DNA from: CAYRVX01 sp964642165
Lineage (GTDB): Bacteria; Planctomycetota; Phycisphaerae; SM23-33
Length of the DNA: 11,538 bases
Assembly: GCA_964642165.1 (NCBI GenBank)
Contig: CAZXOC010000244.1
Coordinates: forward strand, 1-11,538
Reading direction: 5' to 3'
How positions within the stretch are numbered: the first letter of the stretch is position 1; each line of letters opens with the position of its first letter. The notes under the pieces are model-generated. The model was not told the DNA's origin and ran no database searches. It worked only from the letters and a program-made list of their open reading frames with translations. Position numbers and translations under genes: made by a program. Below, in pieces: positions 6,779 to 11,538 of this stretch.

Positions 6779-7498
6779 ATGGCGAAGGCACAGGCCAGAT
6801 CGTTCTCGGAGATCACGTTCATCGAAGCGGCCGCACGCCGCACGCGGGTGGGCCTCGTCCTCACGCCGGTGACGCCGGGGGGGCCCAAGCGCCTGATCAG
6901 TCACTTCCTGGGCATCGCCGGGGAGGGCCGCCTCGTCCTGGCCACGCCCGAGACCATCAAGGGCAAGAAGGTCTTCGTGCCGCCCGGCTGGCGGGTGGGG
7001 CTGGCCTTCGAGCTGGGGGGTTTCTGGTTCCAGGCGGCGACCGACGTCCTGGAGCACGGGATGTTCCAGCGGTACGCCATCCGGCGAGTCGACGCGTTGA
7101 TCGTCCGGCAGCCGGAGCGGCTGAAGTCCTCGCCGAACCGCCGGGACCGGCCGCGCCAGCAGGCCGACCCGACCAAGCCGTTCCTGGCGACGATCTGGTC
7201 GGAGGAGGACGTCGAGCAGACGCGGCACGATCCGCTGGGGGTCGGCAGGCTCCAGGACTGGTCCGAGACGGGCCTGGGCGTCAACCTGGCCAAGCCCTTG
7301 ACGCTGGCGGCCGGCCGGCGCGCGATCATCCGCCTGGACCGGGCGGTGACGGAGGAGTGCCTCTTCGTCTGGGGAACGCTGCGGCACTGCACGCCGGCGG
7401 AGGGCGGCATCTACCTGGCCGGCTTCGGGGACGTCCGGAACGTCGGCCCGGGCGAGGCCGTCAGCCTGATGGAGTTCATGGCCCTGTCGCGCGAGTGA
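6779..7498 (+). CDS. PilZ-domain protein, YcgR-like (probable c-di-GMP receptor)
   Basis: A 239-residue soluble protein with no signal peptide. The N-terminal half (about 10-110) looks like the YcgR-type flagellar-brake barrel: LVLATPE, then a glycine/valine-rich strand and WRVGLAFELGGFWFQAATDV. The PilZ half shows both c-di-GMP contacts: NRRDRPR gives the RxxxR motif (Arg122, Arg126), and LQDWSETGLGV gives the D/NxSxxG motif (Asp160, Ser162, Gly165). Binding of c-di-GMP is therefore expected. The spacing between the two motifs (about 34 residues) is somewhat long. The gene starts 43 bases after the ATPase gene with no terminator between, so it is probably the last gene of the ABC operon. The best AAGGAG (6750-6755) is 23 bases from the ATG, so initiation may be weak or coupled. 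Its 3' end overlaps the convergent gene by 23 bp. The role in the operon is inferred only. Confidence 0.8.
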   Translation: MAKAQARSFSEITFIEAAARRTRVGLVLTPVTPGGPKRLISHFLGIAGEGRLVLATPETIKGKKVFVPPGWRVGLAFELGGFWFQAATDVLEHGMFQRYAIRRVDALIVRQPERLKSSPNRRDRPRQQADPTKPFLATIWSEEDVEQTRHDPLGVGRLQDWSETGLGVNLAKPLTLAAGRRAIIRLDRAVTEECLFVWGTLRHCTPAEGGIYLAGFGDVRNVGPGEAVSLMEFMALSRE

Positions 7499-8501
7499 GG
7501 CCCGCCCGCGCCGGCGCCCGCCGGCGGGGTCGCCGCTTCCTTCCCACCAGCACCATCCACGCGCCGACGGCCAGCAGCGCCATCGTCCCCGGCTCGGGCA
7601 GCAGGATTCCCTCGAGCGGCGAGCCGGAAGGCAAGTGGTCGAGGACCAACTGGATGTCCGCCCAGTCCACGGCCGTGTCGCCGTTGAAGTCGCCGCAGTC
7701 CCACCCCCAACCCTCCCCGCTCTCGTAGGCGTTGGAGGCGAGGATCTGCTGGACGTCGAAGGCGTCGACGTCCCCGTCCCGGTCGGCGTCCCCCGGCATC
7801 GGGCCGGGGTCGAACCAGAAGCCGGATCGCAGCCCCCACGCCTGCCCGACGGCGGCCGCGGCGAACTCGTGCCAGTGCGCCGCGTGGTCGTACGTGTTGT
7901 AGCAGGCGTACCTCGCGGGCGAACCGCCCCCGCCGGTGTCGTAGCCCAAGGCGGTCACGAAGTGGTCGGCGGAACCGTTCTTGTCCGTATCGACGTACAG
8001 CTCCACGGGCCGGCCGGCGTCGATCTCGCTGACCAGCAGCCCCCACAGGTCGTCGGCGTAATCGACGCGGCCGCTGGTGGCCTCGACGTAGCCGCAGTAC
8101 CGCGCGTACTGCGTCATGCCGTAGCCCTGGAAGCCGGGGTAGCTCTGCCCATCCCCAAGACCGTAGGAGCTGCGAGAGGCGCACATGAAATCCGCAACGC
8201 AGTCGTCGTCGTGGCACAGGTCGGGCGTCTCCGAGCAGTCCGGAGTCCCCTGGTAGTCTTCGATATGCCCCGGCGAGGCGATCATGTCCTTCACGGCCTG
8301 GGGGTTGGTGTCCCAGTCGTTGGAGCCGGGAACCAGGTTAACGTACCCCCGCCCGTCCCAGGTGCCGATGACCATCCCCCCCGCCGTCGGCCCGCACCCG
8401 TGGTACCAGAGGTAGCTGGGAACGCCCTCGAGCGTCACGACGTCGGCGCGGGCCGCGCACGCGGCGGCGGCGCACACGAGCAGGCAGACCCGCCTGCGCA
8501 A
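7476..8501 (-). CDS. C39-like papain-fold protein with dockerin-like module and PEP-CTERM
   Basis: A 341-residue protein if started at the TTG at 8501, which gives a clean signal peptide (MRRRVCLLVCAAAACAARA, cut before DVV). The open frame extends to 8615, but that stretch is Arg-rich and abuts a terminator-like hairpin. The catalytic part resembles C39-like peptidases: YHGCGPTAGGM (Cys36), SADHFVTALGYD (His180) and YNTYD (Asn202 or Asp205). The Gln usually six residues before the Cys is not present, so activity is uncertain. Residues about 237-290 are a dockerin-like pair (GDADRDGDVDAFDVQQIL and GDFNGDTAVDWADIQLVL) with calcium-binding Asp residues. LPEP (PEP at 302-304), a hydrophobic helix and GRKRRPRRR form the exosortase signal, followed by an unusual tail of about 13 residues. 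Partner and substrate unknown. Convergent with the PilZ gene. Confidence 0.82.
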   Translation of the reverse strand: MRRRVCLLVCAAAACAARADVVTLEGVPSYLWYHGCGPTAGGMVIGTWDGRGYVNLVPGSNDWDTNPQAVKDMIASPGHIEDYQGTPDCSETPDLCHDDDCVADFMCASRSSYGLGDGQSYPGFQGYGMTQYARYCGYVEATSGRVDYADDLWGLLVSEIDAGRPVELYVDTDKNGSADHFVTALGYDTGGGGSPARYACYNTYDHAAHWHEFAAAAVGQAWGLRSGFWFDPGPMPGDADRDGDVDAFDVQQILASNAYESGEGWGWDCGDFNGDTAVDWADIQLVLDHLPSGSPLEGILLPEPGTMALLAVGAWMVLVGRKRRPRRRAPARAGLTRATGP

Positions 8502-8513
8502 TTCACCCTCTCC
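8502..8513 (-). promoter_or_regulatory. Ribosome binding site supporting the TTG start at 8501
   Basis: On the minus strand GGAGAGGGTGAA directly precedes the TTG at 8501, with the purine-rich core 4-8 bases away. Together with the signal peptide that begins there, this favours the TTG over any start further upstream in the same frame. Confidence 0.65.
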
Positions 8514-8615
8514 GCGGTGCTGAGGACGCACAGGAACACATCGTCTCTTGGAGATGCTTCGTCGCCCCGCGGCCGGCCCGCGCCCCCGGCCGTCCTCGGG
8601 GCGGCTATCCAGCAA

Positions 8616-8641
8616 CGAGGGGCGCTTCGGGGCGCCCCTCG
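8616..8641 (-). terminator. Terminator-like hairpin after the gene 8709-9500
   Basis: A perfect 10-bp stem (8616-8625 with 8632-8641) encloses the loop TTCGGG. It lies 67 bases past the stop of the minus-strand PEP-CTERM gene and 114 bases before the start of the next minus-strand gene, so it probably separates their transcripts. No U-tract follows. It resembles the hairpin at 2301-2333 in base composition and UUCG-type loop. No clear promoter for the downstream gene is seen between 8502 and 8615, so partial readthrough could feed it. Confidence 0.65.
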
Positions 8642-8708
8642 ATCCAGTTCGACTGTCTCGATTGACCGCTCGCGGACGAACCGCCAGGTCCGCCCGCCAC
8701 GGCGATGC

Positions 8709-9500
8709 TCATGCCATGCCGCGCCGCCGGCGGACGTAGCCCGCCAGCCCGCCGACGCCCAGCGACAGCGCCACCATCGTCAACGGCTCGGGAATGGGCG
8801 GCTGGTCGCCCGTCTCCAGCGTGATGGCGTAGTCCTGCCTGCACTCATTCGACAGGATGCGCAGCCTCTCGTCCATCTCCGTGGCCGTTCCGTTGTTGAT
8901 CCTCTGAAGCCACGCGTTAGCCTGGTCCCTGACCGTGCTGGGATCGACCGCGTAGAACGATCCCGCATCCCAAGCGACGCTGTAGGAGGGCTGCTCCCTC
9001 TCGTAGATGATCTCCCAGACGCAGAGCTCGAAGGCGGCGGCCTCCAGATCGTCGGTCGTCTCCAGGATCCCCGCGTGGTCGGCAAAGAGCTTCTTGAGGT
9101 CATTGGCCTTGCTGGATTCCATGAGCGGCTGGCTGTCCCCGATGGGGGCATCTGCGGGGTAGTTGACCTCGTACGTGGTCCACTCCGTCTTCGAGGGAAC
9201 GTACTGGTGCACGTCGGCGCAGAACGTGTTGATTATGCCGCCCTGGGGCCCGGGGTAGAACCCCAACCCCTCGCCCGTGGGGACGTAGCCGTTATCGCCG
9301 ATGGGCCTGAGCCTCAGGTTGTACACGCCGGTGCCGACCGTCGCGTGGATCTCGCCATCGAGGTGGATCTTGACCCAGTACCCCGGTTCGTAGTTGACGT
9401 ACTGAAGGTCCAGCGTGCCGGTGTTCGCGTATGCACTGCCGGCCAGGACAAGGCAGACGGCGACGGCACCCAGACAGAGCTTCCCTCTCGTTGCTCCCAT
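8709..9500 (-). CDS. PEP-CTERM surface protein resembling thioester-domain (TQXA-like) proteins
   Basis: A 263-residue protein. A signal peptide ends near AYA (residue 25). The exosortase signal is IPEP (PEP at 237-239), a hydrophobic helix (240-256) and RRRR (257-260). The mature part has the layout of a thioester-type fold: INTFCADVHQYV (Cys94) and, about 60 residues later, AAAFELCVWEIIYE. In thioester proteins the second motif carries a Gln (about FQLAIWEI) that bonds to the Cys; here that place is Glu158, so the covalent bond would not be expected. The fold may be kept for a structural or binding role. A good ribosome binding sequence (GAGGAAG) lies 6 bases before the ATG, and the gene has its own strong promoter at 9598-9625. 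Fold call moderate; export and sorting call strong. Confidence 0.85.
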   Translation of the reverse strand: MGATRGKLCLGAVAVCLVLAGSAYANTGTLDLQYVNYEPGYWVKIHLDGEIHATVGTGVYNLRLRPIGDNGYVPTGEGLGFYPGPQGGIINTFCADVHQYVPSKTEWTTYEVNYPADAPIGDSQPLMESSKANDLKKLFADHAGILETTDDLEAAAFELCVWEIIYEREQPSYSVAWDAGSFYAVDPSTVRDQANAWLQRINNGTATEMDERLRILSNECRQDYAITLETGDQPPIPEPLTMVALSLGVGGLAGYVRRRRGMA

Positions 9501-9597
9501 GGTTCACTTCCTCTCTTTGGCTTACGACCCTCGAACACACAATCATGGCGGACTGACACCGGAGGCCAGTCGGACGAGAGAACGCCACACACCGGAG

Positions 9598-9625
9598 ATT
9601 ATACCACCGAATCCCGCGGCGCCAA
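9598..9625 (-). promoter_or_regulatory. Promoter of the PEP-CTERM gene 8709-9500 (shared motif copy B)
   Basis: On the minus strand, TTGGCG (9620-9625) is followed by a 16-base spacer and a perfect TATAAT (9598-9603), again preceded by TGG. CCCC sits directly upstream of TTGGCG. The block matches the promoter at 3342-3369 base for base in CCCCTTGGCG, the spacer length and TGGTATAAT; the rest of the spacer differs. A leader of about 90 bases is expected. Confidence 0.74.
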
Positions 9626-9791
9626 GGGGCAAACGGCCGCGACGGCAGCTTTTTTCCTCGCCTGGACATGCGCCCGAATCCGGCGGGCTTCCCGCCCGCC
9701 CGGGGTCACGGGCCAAGAGCCCCTGCCGCTGCGCCGAACCGCCCCGCGCCCGCCCGGTCCGCCGACGGGCTCGCTTTTCCTTCTTTTCCGC

Positions 9792-9820
9792 TTGTCATTC
9801 TAGGAGATCCGTGGTAACCT
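9792..9820 (+). promoter_or_regulatory. Weak candidate promoter for the long leader and beta-helix gene
   Basis: TTGTCA (9792-9797), 17 bases, then TAACCT (9815-9820). The -35 is close to consensus and the -10 keeps only the outer T, A and T. If real it would give a leader of about 520 bases ahead of the TTG at 10347. No better plus-strand promoter was seen closer to the gene. Confidence 0.3.
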
Positions 9821-10087
9821 ATTTGGCTTAGGAGAACAGGTGGCAAGCCGGTTCGGGGCCACCGGGATCCCCTCAAACGGAGCGATTAGTGGAGCCGCAG
9901 GCTCCGCGCGGACCCAAAGGAACGGCACGATTGCCTTGAGTGCCCGGGCCTAATTCCCACCTTACCTTAGGTATTTCGAGCGGTCGAGAAGCGAAAGAAC
10001 GCGCGCAAGGCGAGTCAGCGAGACCCTCCGGCAAGAGACGCTGATCCGCCTTGGGATTCAGGCGGTCGAGCCCCGTTCGGGCCCCGA

Positions 10088-10135
10088 CCCACTGCCTTTT
10101 TGCATGCGCCGGATCGGCCGGCGCGGGGCAGTGGG
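10088..10135 (+). repeat. Nested inverted repeat in the leader region
   Basis: The outer stem CCCACTGCC (10088-10096) pairs perfectly with GGCAGTGGG (10127-10135). Inside it, GCGCCGG (10106-10112) pairs with CCGGCGC (10118-10124) around the loop ATCGG. Nine bases, including a T5 run, separate the stems on the 5' side and only two on the 3' side, so the folded form would have a lopsided internal loop. This is the strongest structure of the region. Confidence 0.7.
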
Positions 10136-10306
10136 CAGGCCGGGGCATAAGAGCGCGGAGCCGGAAGGGAGGTGGTAACGAGCGACATTGCAGGTGGTCA
10201 GATCGTAGCAACATAGCAAGTGAGGGTAATCGCGAGGAACGCTGCTTCTCGCGAGCCTATGGGAGCCAGGTCGGCTTCGCACAGGCGTTGAGGCAGCGGA
10301 GGAATC

Positions 10307-10325
10307 GCCCCGTGCGACACGGGGC
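10307..10325 (+). repeat. Perfect hairpin just upstream of the ribosome binding site
   Basis: GCCCCGTG pairs perfectly with CACGGGGC around a CGA loop. It ends 7 bases before AAGGAG of the beta-helix gene. It leaves the ribosome binding site itself free, so it may be the last element of a structured leader, or may shield the 5' side of the initiation region. Confidence 0.6.
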
Positions 10326-10332
10326 AGAAGGG

Positions 10333-10338
10333 AAGGAG
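10333..10338 (+). promoter_or_regulatory. Ribosome binding site supporting a TTG start at 10347
   Basis: AAGGAG ends 8 bases before the TTG at 10347. No ATG or GTG in this frame has a comparable signal, and the TTG gives a regular signal peptide. Confidence 0.78.
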
Positions 10339-10346
10339 ACAGAATC

Positions 10347-11384
10347 TTGAGATACGCAACAGTCTTAGGAGCGGTCGGCATCGTGCTGGCCCTCGGGTCG
10401 ATCAGCATGGGGAACACGCTGACGGTTGGCCCCGGCCAGACGTATACCACCATCCAGGCCGCGGTTAACGCCGCAGGTGGTGGGGACACGATCTACGTGC
10501 TTGCCGGGACGTATGACACCAACCCGACGCACACGCAGGGCGTTGTTTATGTGGAGAAGTCTCTGACCATTCTTGGATCGGGCCCGGGTATCAAACTTGT
10601 CGATGGAGGCGCTGGGTTCGGCTCCGGCGGATTCGACACCGGTTTCAGCGTCCGAGCCGACAACGTGACCATCAGCGGGTTCAGCGTTACTGCTCCCGGT
10701 CAGGCAATCTGGCTGGAGAGTAGCAGCAATTGCCTCATAGAGAACAACATCGCATACGGAGCCGTATGGGGGCGCGGGATCGCAGCCGTCGATAATGTCA
10801 GCGCTTACAGCGGCAACGTGATCCGGGGCAACAGCGTCTACGATAACGTCCTCGGTATCCAGCTCTGGGCCGGCACGGACAACCTAGTCCAGGGAAACAC
10901 GGTCTACAGCAACGGCAATGGAATCCGGATCGATTCGGGCTACGGCCGCGCCAGCATCGGGAACAGCATTATCGGCAATACGCTGTACAGCAACACCAGT
11001 GCGACGATCGCCGCAGTCAACTGGCAGTTCCCTTCCGGACCGTTCGGTACCTTCAGCGACATCAGTATCAACGGCAATGACATAAGCGACGCATACAGGG
11101 GGATCTACATTGGCCCGAATGTCGATGCGACCGCCTTCGCCGTCAACTACAACAACATAGTCGGGAACACCGACTACTTGGCGAAGAACCTCGGCACTGG
11201 GACACTGGATGCAACCTATAACTGGTGGGGCGCGACCACGGGCCCTGAGCCCGGCCTCATCATAGGGGACGTGGACTACGAGCCGTGGTTAGCCGGCCCG
11301 ATTCCCGAGCCGATGACTGCGATGGGCGTGTTTGGCGCCGTCGCGGCGCTGGGCGCGTACATCCGGAAACGCCGAGCGGCGTAG
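10347..11384 (+). CDS. Right-handed beta-helix (pectin-lyase/NosD-like fold) PEP-CTERM protein
   Basis: A 345-residue protein with a TTG start. The signal peptide core is TVLGAVGIVLALGSISMG (about 5-22). The typical beta-helix entry motif follows: TYTTIQAAVNAAGGGDTIYVLAGTY. The middle is built of coils of about 20-25 residues rich in N-x-I/V-x-G-N: NCLIENNIAYG, NVIRGNSVYDN, NLVQGNTVYSNGNGIRI, NSIIGNTLYSN and DISINGNDISDAYRGIYI. NWWGATTGP near the end is usual in secreted beta-helix proteins. IPEP (PEP at 320-322), a hydrophobic helix and RKRR form the exosortase signal. The fold is shared by polysaccharide lyases and by non-catalytic adhesins; I see no catalytic set I can assign, so a surface binding or structural role is equally likely. 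Codons look less GC-biased than in the neighbouring genes (more AAT, TAT, ATA, GAT), a possible sign of different history. Confidence 0.9.
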   Translation: MRYATVLGAVGIVLALGSISMGNTLTVGPGQTYTTIQAAVNAAGGGDTIYVLAGTYDTNPTHTQGVVYVEKSLTILGSGPGIKLVDGGAGFGSGGFDTGFSVRADNVTISGFSVTAPGQAIWLESSSNCLIENNIAYGAVWGRGIAAVDNVSAYSGNVIRGNSVYDNVLGIQLWAGTDNLVQGNTVYSNGNGIRIDSGYGRASIGNSIIGNTLYSNTSATIAAVNWQFPSGPFGTFSDISINGNDISDAYRGIYIGPNVDATAFAVNYNNIVGNTDYLAKNLGTGTLDATYNWWGATTGPEPGLIIGDVDYEPWLAGPIPEPMTAMGVFGAVAALGAYIRKRRAA

Positions 11385-11412
11385 GCGAATCCGGCGGACT
11401 CGCTCCCGACGA

Positions 11413-11458
11413 CAGTGCGGCTGAGAGGTCCGGCCAATCGGGCCTCCCGGCCGCATTG
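11413..11458 (+). terminator. Terminator-like two-part hairpin after the beta-helix gene
   Basis: The outer stem CAGTGCGGC (11413-11421) pairs with GCCGCATTG (11450-11458), with one G-U pair. The inner stem GAGGTCC (11425-11431) pairs with GGGCCTC (11440-11446), also with one G-U pair. It begins 28 bases after the TAG stop. No U-tract follows, as with the other hairpins of this window. The remaining 80 bases to the window end show nothing I can name. Confidence 0.6.
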
Positions 11459-11538
11459 TGCTGCGCTGGACCAGGCGGCCGCTCCGCAAGCCTGTGGATC
11501 ACGTCCAGACTGCTTGGCGTACGATCAAGTGCGCAGTT

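Larger units (their letters stand above)
9501..9830. other. Divergent intergenic region, no gene
   Basis: Apart from the minus-strand promoter at 9598-9625 and a weak plus-strand promoter at 9792-9820, nothing coding is supported. A small stem GCCG-CGA-CGGC (9636-9646) followed three bases later by six T (9650-9655) has terminator shape on the plus strand, but no plus-strand gene precedes it. On the minus strand the same tract is an A-run about 25 bases upstream of the -35. Bases 9660-9780 are Pro/Arg-codon-like, GC-rich sequence without recognisable content. Confidence 0.45.
9831..10346 (+). ncRNA. Hairpin-rich non-coding stretch: candidate structured leader or small RNA gene
   Basis: About 515 bases without a credible gene but with many clean stems: GGAGCC-GCA-GGCTCC (9891-9905); TCAGCG with CGCTGA (10015-10020/10039-10044); CCGCC with GGCGG (10046-10050/10061-10065); a nested two-stem hairpin at 10088-10135; TCGCGAG with CTCGCGA (10230-10236/10248-10254); and GCCCCGTG-CGA-CACGGGGC (10307-10325). 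The density of stems and the unusually long gap suggest a structured 5' leader or an independent RNA. I compared it by eye with RNase P RNA, tmRNA, SRP RNA, cobalamin, TPP, glycine and c-di-GMP riboswitches and found no match. It could also be the remnant of an older element. Confidence 0.35.

Noticed and set aside
3585..6791. A 1068-codon open frame on the minus strand over the ABC operon
   Set aside because: The product is low-complexity (Arg, Gly, Pro, His, Asp rich) with no recognisable domain, and the plus strand there carries three clear genes with intact motifs. It is a GC-rich antisense shadow.
8502..8615. N-terminal extension of the C39-like protein to 8615
   Set aside because: The added 38 residues are Arg/Gly-rich and directly abut a hairpin. 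The internal TTG has a ribosome binding site and begins a proper signal peptide.
9636..9655. Plus-strand intrinsic terminator (GCCG-CGA-CGGC then T6)
   Set aside because: Only a 4-bp stem, and no plus-strand gene lies upstream that it could end.
7635..9803. A 722-codon plus-strand open frame over the two minus-strand PEP-CTERM genes
   Set aside because: No domains and biased composition; it runs antisense to two genes with signal peptides, sorting signals and ribosome binding sites.
10150..10185. CCGGAAGGGAGG resembling the conserved SRP RNA loop
   Set aside because: The motif departs from the SRP consensus on the 3' side and no flanking stem pairs up as required.
10160..10346. Possible cobalamin or c-di-GMP (GEMM) riboswitch, from AGCCAGGTCGGCT and GCGAGCCTATGGG
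   Set aside because: Only short fragments resemble the consensus. The key conserved blocks (the remaining B12 box and its partner stems; ACGCAAAGCC and GGCAAACC for GEMM) are missing.
1..11538. CRISPR arrays, insertion sequences, tRNA genes or attachment sites
   Set aside because: I looked for regularly spaced repeats, transposase motifs, terminal inverted repeats and tRNA arms on both strands and saw none that hold up.

Overview
The window looks like chromosome of a high-GC member of the Planctomycetota (Phycisphaerae-like is a reasonable guess; I cannot fix the genus). The grounds are four proteins ending in an exosortase-type PEP-CTERM signal (PEP, one hydrophobic helix, Arg/Lys cluster), one large secreted enzyme starting with a LEPR-XLL-type N-terminal motif (LESLEHRFLLS), a dockerin-like module on a PEP-CTERM protein, and frequent TTG starts. 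No rRNA, tRNA, CRISPR array, transposase or phage gene is visible.

Layout. 1-377: no gene I can support. 378-2279 (+): secreted multidomain calpain-like cysteine protease with PPC and RTX-type calcium-binding modules. 2301-2333: perfect hairpin between convergent genes. 2358-3218 (-): PEP-CTERM surface protein. 3219-3605: divergent promoter region. 3606-7498 (+): compact four-gene unit of a MacA/HlyD-type adaptor, an FtsX/MacB/LolC-type permease, a LolD/MacB-type ATPase, and a PilZ-domain (c-di-GMP receptor) protein. 7476-8501 (-): C39-like papain-fold protein with dockerin and PEP-CTERM parts, overlapping the PilZ gene tail-to-tail by 23 bp. 8709-9500 (-): PEP-CTERM protein resembling thioester-domain proteins. 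9501-10346: 846 non-coding bases, most of them a hairpin-rich stretch ahead of the next gene. 10347-11384 (+): right-handed beta-helix PEP-CTERM protein. 11413-11458: terminator-like hairpin.

How it may work together. The window codes largely for the cell surface: four exosortase substrates, one large secreted protease, and one tripartite-type ABC system. No exosortase is in the window, so sorting must depend on a gene elsewhere. The PilZ gene behind the ABC genes suggests that c-di-GMP touches this export or envelope function; that is inference from gene order. Two of the PEP-CTERM genes (2358-3218 and 8709-9500) share a nearly identical promoter block (CCCCTTGGCG, 16 bases, TATAAT preceded by TGG), the best evidence here for co-regulation of unlinked surface genes.

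Limits: all family calls come from reading motifs by eye. No database search or structure prediction was run.
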